Below are positions 1 through 8,972 of a DNA stretch of 64,000 nt, in pieces. Within the stretch, counting starts at the first letter, position 1, and each line of letters opens with the position of its first letter. Source of the stretch: Candidatus Gastranaerophilales bacterium (GTDB taxonomy: Bacteria > Cyanobacteriota > Vampirovibrionia > Gastranaerophilales > Gastranaerophilaceae); contig CALUSL010000009.1 in the NCBI GenBank assembly GCA_944323425.1, positions 1-64,000 on the forward strand. Direction: 5' to 3'. The notes below the pieces were generated by a model. The model saw only the letters and a program-made list of their open reading frames with translations, was not told the DNA's origin and searched no databases. The translations under genes and the position numbers were made by a program.

Positions 1-10
1 TTAAAAATTT

Positions 11-610
11 TTATCTAACTGTCCCAAAATTCCGAAACTGGTTGTCAAATATTCCGGAACTGGTTGTTCTTTTACATACAGCTTGGAGCGGAGATTCGAA
101 TACCCGTTTTATATCCGGTTTTATCAACTCATTTGATATCAACCATTCATCTTTTCCGGTAAAATAAGCTGTGTTGGAGCTTTGTCCGTGCAAACAGCCT
201 TTAAATTGAGAAAACGGAATATTATTGCCTTCAAAAAATTGTACAAACTTTTCGAACAAAGCAGTACTATTTGGACTGCCCGGATTATTGTCAGTTGAGC
301 CGAGAAGAAAGCCCTGAAGATTTTCGTCTGTTATATCTATCACTCTTTTTATATAACTTTTAATCAGCTCAAAATTTGTATTGGCAGGCACAGTAGGACA
401 AATATGACATAAAAACACCTACTGTCCATCAGTTATGCCACAGGCAGTACAGTCATAGACATCAGTTGTTATAGCATTTTTCGCCTTTACACTTTCTTTC
501 ATGGTATAAGGATAGTCCACGAATTTGTCATACTTACTATTTCTAAAAATTTTCACAAATTCTGACGGTTCAACAAGCCTTATTCTTGATTTAAAAGAAA
601 TATTGTCCAT
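11..610 (-). pseudogene. Lineage-specific ORF interrupted by an in-frame TAG
   Basis: Two open segments (610-422 and 418-11) lie in one minus-strand frame, separated only by a TAG at 421-419. The first starts ATG and reads MDNISFKSRIRLV, a start resembling other orphan proteins here. It ends CTACGITDGQ, and the second continues directly with VFLCHICPTVP. Read through, the product would be about 198 residues with four cysteines spanning the stop (CTAC and CHIC). The GTG after the stop has no ribosome site of its own. The last 60 bases carry a near-exact 21-22 bp direct duplication (25-45 and 46-67) that shifts frame, so the current C-terminus may not be original. A single point mutation plus a slippage duplication is the simplest reading; stop-codon readthrough is possible. 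Function not recognised. Confidence 0.6.
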
Positions 611-777
611 ATCCCGGATAACACATGTAAAAATAATAGATTGCTCTTTTTGTACAAATTATTAAGTTTATAATTTGAGCAATGCCGCAGATTCAGTGAG
701 AACACAAAATTCCTACCAACAGTTGATATAGCTATTATATAAAGAGTCTATAATAAAATAAAAAAATGGAGAGACAT

Positions 778-2004
778 ATGGAACAACAGCAGGCAGAACA
801 AAAAATAAATTTTTCTGCTTACTTTACTTCAAAAGTAGCTCCGGCCGCAGAAAAAATAGAAAAGTATAGAAAAAAAATTATTACAGTAGCAGCAATATAT
901 GGCGGCATTATATGCACAATTTTTATTCTTATTGCCGTTTCAGTACTGGTTTTTCCGTCAAAATTGCTCTTTAACGAAAAACTATTATGTGCTGCACTTT
1001 TTATTTTTGTACCAATTTTATGTTTTATTTGCGGACCGCTATTTACAATAAAAAAAATATACAATATTTTCACAAAAGAAATTCTTATACCGCGTCTGCT
1101 GGGATTCTGGGGCAAATTCGCGTACTTTCCTCCGGCTAATATTTTCACAGCAATATACAAATCAATAAAGAATAAAACAGGTTTCAAAGGTATCATCTCT
1201 GAGCTTAGAGGTGCAAAGCAGACAAATATATCAGTAAATCCGGCGATTCTTGCCCGTCTTTTAAAATTTTCAACTATTTCTTATGATGACAAAATTGTAG
1301 GCAGACATGCTGATACAGATATTGAATTAACAGAACTCGAAACGTACTATATGACAAAAGAAAGAGACAGAGAAGGAAAAACGAGTTACCAAAAGCGCAC
1401 AACCTTTAAAGGTGTTGTATTCAGTGCAACAATGAATAAAAAATTTAAGGGACTAACGGTATTATCGTATAGCAATATAGACAAAAATAGAGCCCAATAT
1501 CCGCATGTAACAAAAAAAGAAATAGGTACAATGAATCTGACAGATGTGCTGAACTTCGGACGACAGGTTGCCGATGTTGTAGATCTGGTTAAAGAATACC
1601 AGCAGGGTAAAAGCAAAGAAGAACTTGAGCAACAAGCAAAAAACAGCTCACTGACTCAAAAAGCGGTAAAAACAGAACCTCTTCAGGATGTAATGCTAGA
1701 GGACCCGATGTTCAATAAAAAATTCAAAATGTGCTCAACCGATCAAGTTGAAGCAAGATATATTTTCACAACAGGCTTTATGGAACGATTTATAAAAATG
1801 GGAGAATGTTTTGATTACAAAATTAAAGCCATATTCTTAGACAATAATGTTTATATATTAATAGACCAGAGAAAAGACTGGTTTCAGATTCCATTTTTCA
1901 AATCCGGTCTGGACCCCGCAAACTACAAACAATTTTTGATTGAATTTTCGAGACTGCTAAGCATTGTAGAAGTATTGAAACTCAATCAAAATATAGGTAT
2001 GTAA
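778..2004 (+). CDS. DUF3137-like membrane protein
   Basis: About 408 residues. Two hydrophobic stretches near residues 40-65 and 75-100 form a membrane hairpin, followed by a long soluble domain rich in lysine and aspartate, the layout of DUF3137 proteins. No catalytic motif is visible and the family has no established role. An ATG at 766 is in frame, but GGAGAG at 768-773 lies just upstream of the ATG at 778, so I place the start at 778. A TATAAT at 749-754 could be its -10 box, but no good -35 is at the right distance. It stands alone and ends at a bidirectional terminator. Confidence 0.7.
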   Translation: MEQQQAEQKINFSAYFTSKVAPAAEKIEKYRKKIITVAAIYGGIICTIFILIAVSVLVFPSKLLFNEKLLCAALFIFVPILCFICGPLFTIKKIYNIFTKEILIPRLLGFWGKFAYFPPANIFTAIYKSIKNKTGFKGIISELRGAKQTNISVNPAILARLLKFSTISYDDKIVGRHADTDIELTELETYYMTKERDREGKTSYQKRTTFKGVVFSATMNKKFKGLTVLSYSNIDKNRAQYPHVTKKEIGTMNLTDVLNFGRQVADVVDLVKEYQQGKSKEELEQQAKNSSLTQKAVKTEPLQDVMLEDPMFNKKFKMCSTDQVEARYIFTTGFMERFIKMGECFDYKIKAIFLDNNVYILIDQRKDWFQIPFFKSGLDPANYKQFLIEFSRLLSIVEVLKLNQNIGM

Positions 2005-2007
2005 AAG

Positions 2008-2068
2008 AAAAAGGCTGCTTTTTAAGAATATCTGTCTTACACAAAACATAAAAAGCAGTCTTTTTTAT
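2008..2068. terminator. Bidirectional Rho-independent terminator
   Basis: A 14 bp stem (2010-2023 with 2050-2063, one G-T pair) is flanked by A-rich sequence on the left and a T run on the right. It can therefore end both the DUF3137 gene from the left and the cupin gene from the right. The loop is long, about 26 bases. Confidence 0.7.
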
Positions 2069-2083
2069 ATAAATAATCAGAGA

Positions 2084-2401
2084 TTATATCCTGACGACAA
2101 GCATTTTTGTATCTTTTTTTGCGAGCACAGTGTGTTTTTCGTCAGCGTTAAAGAAAAATATATCACCTTTTTTTACTTTATATTTTTCGTTTTCTTCATG
2201 ATTGATTTCGAACTCAATTTCACCTTCTATCAAATAGATAAAGGCATTTCTCGGGGATGTATGTTCGGGCATACACTGTTCTTTTTTCATAGCAAAAAGA
2301 ACAGCTTTGCTTTCTCCGTTTTCCGCAAGAACCTTTGAATTTATGCGCTCGTCGCAAAATTCTATCATATCTTTCAATTCTTCAACATTATGATGAGTCA
2401 T
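2084..2401 (-). CDS. Small single-domain cupin
   Basis: 105 residues forming one cupin_2 beta-barrel. Cupin motif 1 is seen around residues 40-60 (PEHTSPRNAFIYLIEGEIE) and motif 2 around residues 77-92 (KKGDIFFFNADEKHTVLA), with His residues that could bind a metal. Such stand-alone cupins include metal-dependent enzymes and small-molecule sensors; nothing here identifies the substrate. Single gene, convergent with the DUF3137 gene across a shared terminator. Confidence 0.8.
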   Translation of the reverse strand: MTHHNVEELKDMIEFCDERINSKVLAENGESKAVLFAMKKEQCMPEHTSPRNAFIYLIEGEIEFEINHEENEKYKVKKGDIFFFNADEKHTVLAKKDTKMLVVRI

Positions 2402-2576
2402 TTTCGCATCCTTTATTGTTCTCTAACTGATTTATATTAAACCTCTGCAAAACTTTATTAATCAGCCGTACAGCTAATATTTGAATTAAAAAACTACTAC
2501 TTTTTAGCAATATCCTGCTATCTAAAAGCACAGTTTGTAAATATTCTCAGAAAGTTTATTATACAGAAACAAAAAA

Positions 2577-3293
2577 CTAGTTGCTCTGACCGGCTCTGTA
2601 ACCACACCATGCATAAATAGCAGGAAGAACCTTTTCAGGATGTAGTTTGCCAATCAGCGGGAATTTAGCAAGAGCAAACACACCCAGCGCGTCATCAATA
2701 TTAACTACAGCATCCTTCATGGTAAGTTTTCTGTCAGGTACTTTGTCATGCGGATCAATCACAAGATTCGCAGTTTTTGCTGCAAGAAACATACCGCCCG
2801 TCAGTCCTACTATAGTGTTTGCGATGCTGACCGCCTTGTTTTTTGCATACTTGGTTTTTTCCTGTATTTTGGTCAAACCAGCAAAAACAAGAGGAGGCAC
2901 TGTTGCATTAAAGAATTGGAAAATGCCTTCATTGACTTTGTGCTTATGATTCTTTGACTTGTCAGAAGCGATACCTGCAACAACACCGCCGAATATAGAA
3001 CCGGCGCCAACGACTATCATTTCTTTCAAGCCGAAATGAAGATTGAATATCTTTGCATTTTGTTTTTTTGCAAAATACAGCATGGGCAGAATAGTTCCGG
3101 CAACAGAACCGATAATAACTCCGCTTTTTTCCCAGAAACCGAGTTTGTGCGTTGTTGATTTTACACGCAGCTCTCTGAGCCCGCCATGTGCAGGCTGATG
3201 CAGATTAGCAGAAGTCTGGAATTTTTTAAATACATTCCTCTTATTATTATATCTGGTGTTGGTATTATCCGTATTTTTAACTAAGCTTATCAT
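2577..3293 (-). CDS. Orphan multi-pass membrane protein
   Basis: 238 residues, not recognised. A basic, polar N-terminus of about 50 residues is followed by several Gly/Ala-rich hydrophobic segments (around residues 55-75, 88-110, 128-145, 155-175 and 195-215), so it is probably an integral membrane protein with about four or five helices. It resembles in style the orphan membrane proteins at 32667-34774, but I cannot show homology by eye. The upstream spacer (3294-3487) carries only divergent promoter sequence. Confidence 0.6.
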   Translation of the reverse strand: MISLVKNTDNTNTRYNNKRNVFKKFQTSANLHQPAHGGLRELRVKSTTHKLGFWEKSGVIIGSVAGTILPMLYFAKKQNAKIFNLHFGLKEMIVVGAGSIFGGVVAGIASDKSKNHKHKVNEGIFQFFNATVPPLVFAGLTKIQEKTKYAKNKAVSIANTIVGLTGGMFLAAKTANLVIDPHDKVPDRKLTMKDAVVNIDDALGVFALAKFPLIGKLHPEKVLPAIYAWCGYRAGQSN

Positions 3294-3449
3294 TGTCCTG
3301 TTTCTATTAAAGCGAAAAACCTTTTTTTTTGCCAGTTTTAAATAATTATTTACATTCTGTAACTATTGAGATACTACAGCTTTTAATTAAAATATACTAC
3401 AAGCATATTTTTTTATACAGGTATATAAATTTTTGTATCTAAAGTTTAA

Positions 3450-3478
3450 TTGTAAAAATAGATAAAAAGCCCTATAAT
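3450..3478 (+). promoter_or_regulatory. Sigma-70-type promoter placed for a near-leaderless mRNA
   Basis: TTGTAA at 3450-3455, a 17-base spacer, and a perfect TATAAT at 3473-3478. Only nine bases separate the -10 box from the ATG at 3488, so transcription would begin at or within a few bases of the start codon, leaving no room for a Shine-Dalgarno site. Confidence 0.7.
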
Positions 3479-3487
3479 CTTTTTAAG

Positions 3488-4204
3488 ATGAAAAAAATTA
3501 TTATCTCAATTCTTTTTATATTTTTGTTTTTTATAACAAATTCGGTTTTTGCCGACAGCAAAATAAAATTTAACGGATTTATTGCAGACAATGCTGATTT
3601 GTTATCTCCGGCAGCAGAAGAAAAAATCAATGCTTTTTTATGGGACTTACAGAAAAAAACAACTTCTGATGTAGCCGTCGTCACTGTAAAATCACTGGAT
3701 GGACGTTCTATAGAAGAAACTGCACTAAAAATAGGCAGAAATATGAAAGTCGGAGCCAAAGGAAAAAACAACGGTGCAGTAATTCTTGTTGCGCCCAATG
3801 AGCGAAAAATGAGAATAGAAATCGGATACGGACTCGAAGGTGCAATCACGGATGCACATGCAGGACGAATCAGAGACAATGATATGCTTCCGTATTTCAG
3901 CCGCGGCAAATACGAAAACGGAATTTTACGGGGCAGTTACACCCTTGCCTCTGATATTGCAAAATCATACGGAAAAACAATAGATTCAGATGAAAGTATA
4001 CCCCCTCCGGTCAATTCGGACGAGGGTATAGACCCGCTGTTTCTGCTTCTTATAATTGTATTCATATCGCTAAGCCTGAGAGGGGGATTCTTCCCTATTT
4101 TTCCTGGTGGAGGATATTCATCACGGGGCTTCTCCGGCGGTGGCTTCGGAGGATTTGGCGGTGGCGGCGGTTTCGGCGGCGGCGGAGCATCAGGAGGCTG
4201 GTAA
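3488..4204 (+). CDS. TPM-domain (YgcG-like) exported membrane-anchored protein
   Basis: 238 residues. Signal peptide at residues 1-22 ending VFA. The TPM domain follows (about 25-150) with ADLLSPAAEEKINAFL and a GYGLEGAITDAHAGRIRD stretch typical of the family. A membrane helix lies at about 178-198, then a Gly/Ser-rich tail of GGGFGG repeats. TPM proteins are linked to photosystem or membrane-protein quality control in plants and cyanobacteria; the bacterial role is open. The stop overlaps the next start (TAATG), so the next gene is probably translationally coupled, and a LemA gene follows, a frequent TPM neighbour. Confidence 0.85.
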   Translation: MKKIIISILFIFLFFITNSVFADSKIKFNGFIADNADLLSPAAEEKINAFLWDLQKKTTSDVAVVTVKSLDGRSIEETALKIGRNMKVGAKGKNNGAVILVAPNERKMRIEIGYGLEGAITDAHAGRIRDNDMLPYFSRGKYENGILRGSYTLASDIAKSYGKTIDSDESIPPPVNSDEGIDPLFLLLIIVFISLSLRGGFFPIFPGGGYSSRGFSGGGFGGFGGGGGFGGGGASGGW

Positions 4205-4896
4205 TGGAAAAATTTATAAACGAATTAAAAAATTTGCTAAAAGAACGACTCTCATCAGTTTTTATGTACGGTTCAAAAGTTAAATATGACCTGAACCTTA
4301 TAAAATCTGATGTAAATATAATGGTAATTGTTGAAAATCTCTCGGGCAGCGACATTTGCGCATGTTCTTCAGCTGTAAAAAGATGGATAAAACAGGGAAA
4401 TCCCCCACCTGTTTTTATGGACAGAGAAGAATGGTTTCACTCCTCTGATGTTTATGCAATGGAGTATGCGGATATAAAATCTGCTCATCGTATTTTGCAC
4501 GGAGAAGATTTAGTATCCGCAATCACTGTAGATACAGACAACATTCGTTTTCAATGCGAACAGGAAACAAAAAATCTTCTCATGCGATTCAGAGGATTTT
4601 ATCTTGAAAATGCAGACAATCCGCGCCGGCTAAAAGACAGCTTTATGCCCCTGACAAAGACTTGTAATGCAATATTTAAAGCCATATTACGTGTAAAGTT
4701 TACTGATGTTCCTGATGAAAAAACAGATATAATTAAAAAAGTAAACGAAATCACCGGATTGGATACAGGTGTATACGAAAAACTACTCTGCTACAAAAGA
4801 AAACAGTGCAAAATGAACAATAAAGAAACAATTAATTTTGCAAATGAAATAGTCGGTTCATTGACATTATTGCTAAACTACACAAACAACATGTAA
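4204..4896 (+). CDS. Nucleotidyltransferase-fold protein with altered active site
   Basis: 230 residues. Residues 21-40 read YGSKVKYDLN and then DVNIMVIV, matching the GS...DxD signature of minimal nucleotidyltransferases. Two departures are visible: the acidic pair is D-x-N and lies eleven rather than ten residues after GS. The C-terminal half is helical, like substrate-binding domains of this class. The changed acidic pair may mean lost or altered catalysis. It lies between the TPM and LemA genes in one operon, so a role with that membrane system is likely, but the substrate is unknown. Confidence 0.65.
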   Translation: MEKFINELKNLLKERLSSVFMYGSKVKYDLNLIKSDVNIMVIVENLSGSDICACSSAVKRWIKQGNPPPVFMDREEWFHSSDVYAMEYADIKSAHRILHGEDLVSAITVDTDNIRFQCEQETKNLLMRFRGFYLENADNPRRLKDSFMPLTKTCNAIFKAILRVKFTDVPDEKTDIIKKVNEITGLDTGVYEKLLCYKRKQCKMNNKETINFANEIVGSLTLLLNYTNNM

Positions 4897-4915
4897 TAAA
4901 TAAAAGGAGTCAAAC

Positions 4916-5491
4916 ATGAACAAAACAGTATGGATTATTTTAGGCGTAATACTGATTCTCGGAGTTATGATTGCCGGTTCATTCATAGGCGCATATAACA
5001 ATCTGCAGGTTATGGACGAACAGATAAACGGACAATGGGCACAGGTTGAAAACCAGCTCAAACGGAGAAATGATTTAATACCCAATCTGGTAGAAACAGT
5101 CAAGGGCTATGCAACTCATGAAAAAACAGTGTTTACAAACATTGCAGATGCACGCTCAAAACTCTCGGGCGCAATGAACAAAAATGATGTAAAAGCTATT
5201 CAAAACAGCAATAGCGAACTAACAGGAGCACTGTCAAGGCTGCTTCTCGTTGTCGAAAGATATCCCCAGCTTAAAGCAGATAAATCTTTCACGGCTCTGC
5301 AGGATGAACTGGCAGGAACAGAGAACAGGCTAGCTGTAGCAAGAATGGACTACAACGAAAGCGTGAAAATACTCAATGCCAAAATCAGAACATTTCCGAC
5401 ATCAATAGTCGCAGCTCTTTCCGGTATAAAAGCACGTGAATACTTTGAAGCAAGCGAAGCAGAAAAAGCCGTCCCACAGGTAAAATTCTAA
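4916..5491 (+). CDS. lemA: LemA family protein
   Basis: 191 residues, the usual size. A single N-terminal membrane helix (about residues 4-25) is followed by the LemA core: YNNLQVMDEQINGQWAQVEN, QLKRRNDLIPNLVETVKGYA, and a C-terminal FPTSIVAALSGIKAREYFEA. The protein is expected to sit in the membrane with a long helical bundle outside. AAAGGAG precedes the ATG. It is the last gene of the TPM operon; LemA and TPM proteins often occur together, but no biochemical activity is firmly assigned. Confidence 0.92.
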   Translation: MNKTVWIILGVILILGVMIAGSFIGAYNNLQVMDEQINGQWAQVENQLKRRNDLIPNLVETVKGYATHEKTVFTNIADARSKLSGAMNKNDVKAIQNSNSELTGALSRLLLVVERYPQLKADKSFTALQDELAGTENRLAVARMDYNESVKILNAKIRTFPTSIVAALSGIKAREYFEASEAEKAVPQVKF

Positions 5492-5513
5492 AAACAAATT
5501 ACCAAGATAACAT

Positions 5514-5548
5514 AAAAAACTCTCCACATATTGTGGAGAGTTTTTTTT
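5514..5548. terminator. Strong bidirectional terminator between lemA and rplR
   Basis: A perfect 10 bp GC-containing stem (5519-5528 with 5532-5541) extends through A5/T5 to 15 bp, with a 3-base loop. It has a T run on each strand, so it ends lemA transcripts from the left and the ribosomal operon from the right. Confidence 0.93.
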
Positions 5549-5560
5549 CTTAAAGAATTA

Positions 5561-5929
5561 TTAGAAATTCAAACCAGCTTCTCTGGCTGCATCAGCGAGA
5601 GCAGCAACTCTGCCGTGATAGAGGAATCCGCCTCTGTCAAAAACACAATCTTTTATGCCGGCAGCAAGTGCTTTCTTTGCGATAGCTTCACCAACTGCTT
5701 TTGCTGATTCAATATTTCCGCCGTGAGCAAGGTTTGCTTTCAGGTCTTTATCAATTGAAGAAGCTGAGCAGATAGTAACACCTTTAACGTCATCAATAAG
5801 TTGAGCGTAAATGTGTTTTGTGCTTCTGTATACTGCAAGTCTCGGAGCTTCAGCAGTTCCTGAGATTTTCAGTCTAACTCTCTGGTGTCTTTTTCTGGTT
5901 TGTTCTTTTCTGTTTTTTGTTCCAATCAT
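5561..5929 (-). CDS. rplR: 50S ribosomal protein L18
   Basis: 122 residues, full length. The basic N-terminus is followed by the L18 core [19 protein letters not shown] and the C-terminal [20 protein letters not shown]. It binds 5S rRNA in the large subunit. It is the last gene of this ribosomal operon: the usual followers rpsE, rpmD and rplO are absent and a bidirectional terminator comes next. Confidence 0.98.
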   Translation of the reverse strand: MIGTKNRKEQTRKRHQRVRLKISGTAEAPRLAVYRSTKHIYAQLIDDVKGVTICSASSIDKDLKANLAHGGNIESAKAVGEAIAKKALAAGIKDCVFDRGGFLYHGRVAALADAAREAGLNF

Positions 5930-6015
5930 TTTTCTTTCCTTTCACCGAAGCCTTCTTACTTCGAAATTTGATTTTATTCAAAGTTTCTATAAGGGCCTAT
6001 GCCGGCTTTGTCTAT

Positions 6016-6336
6016 TTATACTGTAACTACTAGTTGTTTTGCTTCTTTAGCTGCATACTGGTCAGCAGCATCCTGGTCAATGGATTTCAATAATGTATAA
6101 TCTCTGTATGAATCTCCTGTAAATATTCTCAATCCTTCAGAAGAGAGCTTTCCGTAGAAATGAGTGGAATTGTTGATATGTTCAATTCTGTCAACAAAAA
6201 CAACGCTTCTATTCTGAAAAGCAATGCTCTGATCCTTCTCAATACGGTTTTCGACATCTTCTGCTTTTGTGCCGATTCCCTGCTTATAGCGGATATCAAA
6301 TATTTTTCCAAAAGATACAGGACTAATTTTCATCAT
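6016..6336 (-). CDS. Lineage-specific small protein inserted in the spc operon
   Basis: 106 residues, unrecognised. It begins MMKISPVSFGKIFDIRYKQG, sharing a short 'SFG' tag with other orphan proteins in this window. The rest is polar and acidic, with predicted helix around AADQYAAKEAKQ, no signal peptide and no membrane segment. It starts 8 bases after the rplF stop and ends 86 bases before rplR, so it must be co-transcribed with ribosomal genes. No ribosomal protein is normally encoded here. It may be a translation-linked accessory protein or a chance insertion that kept its frame. Confidence 0.7.
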   Translation of the reverse strand: MMKISPVSFGKIFDIRYKQGIGTKAEDVENRIEKDQSIAFQNRSVVFVDRIEHINNSTHFYGKLSSEGLRIFTGDSYRDYTLLKSIDQDAADQYAAKEAKQLVVTV

Positions 6337-6344
6337 CTCAACCC

Positions 6345-6884
6345 TTATTTCTTACCAGTTTTACCGGCTTTACGTCTGATGTATTCGCCTTCGTACTTGA
6401 TACCTTTACCTTTGTAAACTTCAGGAGGTCTCTTTCCTCTGATTTCAGCGGCAACATCACCAACAAGCTGTTTGTTTGCACCTTTTACAGTGATTTTTGT
6501 GTTATTTTCAACAGTGATAGTGATTCCCTGAGGAGGTTCAACTTTTACAGGGTGAGAATATCCGAGTGCAAGGTTCAAAATAGTACCTTCCATATTTGCA
6601 CGGTAGCCTACACCATTGATTTCTAATTTCTTTTCAAAGCCATGTTTTACGCCTTGAACAGCATTGTTCACAAGAGTTCTGGACAATCCCCAGAGTGAAC
6701 GGGATTTTCTATCGTCTTGAATTTTAGCAAGGACAACATGATTGTCCTCAATTTTTACGGAAATTTCGGGGCAAACAGTAACTGTCTCTGTACCGAGCGG
6801 TCCTTTAGCAGTAACTACCTGACCGTCAACTTTTACTTCGACGCCTTCCGGAATTTCAACAGGTTTTTTACCTATACGTGACAT
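6345..6884 (-). CDS. rplF: 50S ribosomal protein L6
   Basis: 179 residues. Begins MSRIGKKPVEIPEGVEV, with the two L6 repeats and the C-terminal signature ending PEVYKGKGIKYEGEYIRRK. L6 lies near the factor-binding region of the large subunit. The 117-base gap from rpsH holds a small perfect hairpin (6978-6994). Confidence 0.98.
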   Translation of the reverse strand: MSRIGKKPVEIPEGVEVKVDGQVVTAKGPLGTETVTVCPEISVKIEDNHVVLAKIQDDRKSRSLWGLSRTLVNNAVQGVKHGFEKKLEINGVGYRANMEGTILNLALGYSHPVKVEPPQGITITVENNTKITVKGANKQLVGDVAAEIRGKRPPEVYKGKGIKYEGEYIRRKAGKTGKK

Positions 6885-7001
6885 TTTTTTATCTCCAATT
6901 AATTATTATCTAATATAATTCAGTGTTATAGCCTGCAAAACAGATATTTCAGCCGGCTTCACACTTTTCTAAACACCGGCAATACAAAATTGCCAGTTAG
7001 T

Positions 7002-7397
7002 TTACCATACGTAGCAGAGTATTTCGCCGCCAATATTTTCTTTTCTGGCTTTTCTGTCAGTCATCAAGCCTTTGCTTGTTGAAATAATAGCTATTCCAAG
7101 ACCGCCAAATACCTGAGGAAGATTTTTAGCTTTGCAATATATTCTGAGACCTGTTTTTGAAACTCTTTTCAGGTTAGAGATTACAGGTTTGTTCTTTTCG
7201 TCATATTTTAAGGTGATAGAAAGGACTTTGAATTTTCCTGATTCTTTTTCTGTGTAATCAGAAATATATCCTTCTTCTTTCAAAACTTTAGCGAGTTCAA
7301 GTTTCAATTTTGAGCTCGGCATTTCTACTTCCGGATGAGAAACGATATTTGCGTTTCTGATTCTTGTGAGCATATCTGCTATCGGATCTGTGTACAT
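7002..7397 (-). CDS. rpsH: 30S ribosomal protein S8
   Basis: 132 residues from the ATG at 7397 ([17 protein letters not shown]), the canonical S8 start. An in-frame GTG at 7424 would add nine residues, but AAGGA lies eight to ten bases before the internal ATG, so the shorter start is better. The C-terminal [20 protein letters not shown] is the S8 signature. S8 is a primary binder of 16S rRNA and the classic autoregulator of spc operons. Confidence 0.97.
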   Translation of the reverse strand: MYTDPIADMLTRIRNANIVSHPEVEMPSSKLKLELAKVLKEEGYISDYTEKESGKFKVLSITLKYDEKNKPVISNLKRVSKTGLRIYCKAKNLPQVFGGLGIAIISTSKGLMTDRKARKENIGGEILCYVW

Positions 7398-7586
7398 TTT
7401 ATTTTCCTTTTTCTTGCGGGTCACCAGTTATTTGTCAAAGCTACTACTTTTATACAGCACCTTTTTTAAACTGATTCCCTTACTACTTACTAAAACTATA
7501 CGGAGCAAGTACTATGCCTGCCGCCGTAACGTCAGAGCCGCAAACGCAGCTCCTGCCTGTCTAGCAGTATAGTCAAGACAAAGTTA

Positions 7587-7793
7587 TTACCAACTTGCTT
7601 TAACTACACCGGGTAACAAGCCTTCATGCGCCATTTTTCTCAGGCAGATTCTGCAAAGACCGAAATCTCTGTGGAATCCGTGAGGACGTCCGCATACAGA
7701 ACATCTGTTATGAAGTCTTACTCTGGGATATTTTCCCTTTGATACGAGTAATTCTCTTCTTTGTTCTTTAGCTATCATTGCTTTTTTAGCCAC
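7587..7793 (-). CDS. rpsN: 30S ribosomal protein S14, zinc-ribbon type
   Basis: 68 residues, the short zinc-binding form. [20 protein letters not shown] provides four Cys ligands as two CxxC pairs. This form usually sits between rplE and rpsH in Gram-positive-type spc operons. Most photosynthetic cyanobacteria are thought to use the longer zinc-free form encoded elsewhere, so this is a point of difference. The spacer to rpsH is about 190 bases without a gene. Confidence 0.97.
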   Translation of the reverse strand: MAKKAMIAKEQRRELLVSKGKYPRVRLHNRCSVCGRPHGFHRDFGLCRICLRKMAHEGLLPGVVKASW

Positions 7794-7820
7794 GATTAAT
7801 TTCTCCTTTTTGTATTTATT

Positions 7821-7836
7821 CCGCCGATTCCGGCGG
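7821..7836. repeat. GC-rich hairpin in the rplE-rpsN spacer
   Basis: A perfect 6 bp G/C-only stem (CCGCCG / CGGCGG) with a 4-base loop in an otherwise AT-rich spacer. It is one of several short spacer palindromes in this operon (also 6978-6994, 8921-8946 and 9379-9404). Confidence 0.7.
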
Positions 7837-7874
7837 CATTAAAATTGCTTTTTATTTTTTAAGCTGATTGCAGC

Positions 7875-8435
7875 CTAGTTGTGTGATTTTTTCTTGAAAG
7901 GCATTCCGAGTTCTGCAAGAAGAGCTCTTGCTTCTTCATCAGTTTTCGCAGTTGTGATGATAGAAATATTCATACCTTTAACAAGATCAACTTCATCATA
8001 TGTAATCTCAGGGAACAAAGACTGTTCTTTCAACCCTAATGTATAATTGCCTCTGCCGTCAAAACTTTTAGAAGAGACACCTCTAAAGTCACGGATTCTG
8101 GGGAGTACAACACAAATTAATTTCTGCAAGAAGTCATACATTCTTTCGCCGCGGAGTGTAACCATTGCGCCTACAGGCATTCCTTCTCTCAATTTAAATG
8201 ATGCGATTGATTTCTTTGCTCTTGTTATAACAGCTTTTTGACCGGCAATTTTTGTAAGCTGTGCAACAATGCTTTCAGCCAGTTTTGAGTTGTGGCAAGC
8301 TTCGCCGACACCCATGTTTATAACAATTTTATCAAGTTTCGGAATCTGGTGTACATTATCATAACCGAATTGAGACTTGAGTGCATCTTTAACCTGTTCA
8401 TTGTATTTAACTTTTAAATCTTTAGTTAATGTCAT
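7875..8435 (-). CDS. rplE: 50S ribosomal protein L5
   Basis: 186 residues. The N-terminus has [11 protein letters not shown], the centre [12 protein letters not shown] and [17 protein letters not shown], and the C-terminus [19 protein letters not shown]. All are L5 hallmarks. L5 binds 5S rRNA and contacts the P-site tRNA. Full length, in its normal place between rplX and rpsN. Confidence 0.98.
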   Translation of the reverse strand: MTLTKDLKVKYNEQVKDALKSQFGYDNVHQIPKLDKIVINMGVGEACHNSKLAESIVAQLTKIAGQKAVITRAKKSIASFKLREGMPVGAMVTLRGERMYDFLQKLICVVLPRIRDFRGVSSKSFDGRGNYTLGLKEQSLFPEITYDEVDLVKGMNISIITTAKTDEEARALLAELGMPFKKKSHN

Positions 8436-8512
8436 TTTTCTTTTCCTTCCGTAGAATGCACCTTCATTTTCCGTATAAATTATACATCAAACAAGATGCC
8501 CATACTTATGTG

Positions 8513-8863
8513 TTACGCGTCAATATGTTCGCCGCATTTTTTGCATACGCGGACTTTTTTGCCGTCAACGATTTCGTGTTTTACGCGGGTAGCTTTTTCG
8601 CAGCTCTGGCAGTATATCATAACTTTAGATGAATCCATCGGAGCTTCGATATCAATTAAACCGCCCTGAATACCAGCCATCGGATTCGGCTTCTGTGCTT
8701 TTTTAATCATATTAGCACCTTCAACAACAACTTTGTTTTCTGATGCTATGATTTTTTTGATATTGCCGATTTTGCCTCTGTCTTTTCCGGCAGTGACGAT
8801 TACTCTGTCACCTGTTTTGACATGCAAATCGTGTTTTTCAATTTGTTTTTTAGTATTTCTCAT
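8513..8863 (-). CDS. rplX: 50S ribosomal protein L24
   Basis: 116 residues. The KOW motif is at the N-terminus (KTGDRVIVTAGKDRGKIGNI). The C-terminus keeps two CxxC pairs (YCQSC and VCKKC) and can form a zinc-ribbon-like end, seen in many bacterial L24 proteins. L24 starts large-subunit assembly by binding 23S rRNA. Confidence 0.97.
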   Translation of the reverse strand: MRNTKKQIEKHDLHVKTGDRVIVTAGKDRGKIGNIKKIIASENKVVVEGANMIKKAQKPNPMAGIQGGLIDIEAPMDSSKVMIYCQSCEKATRVKHEIVDGKKVRVCKKCGEHIDA

Positions 8864-8920
8864 TTTCTTTATCCTTAATTATTAATTTATCAGGAATTGT
8901 CTCTTTTTGTGAAATTCATC

Positions 8921-8946
8921 CGGACACCGGCGACAAAATCTGTCCG
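8921..8946. repeat. Hairpin in the rplN-rplX spacer
   Basis: CGGACA (8921-8926) pairs with TGTCCG (8941-8946) across a 14-base loop. The stem is short and GC-rich against an AT-rich background; see the related spacer hairpins. Confidence 0.5.
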
Positions 8947-8972
8947 CAAACTCTTCCGGCAAATCACATATC

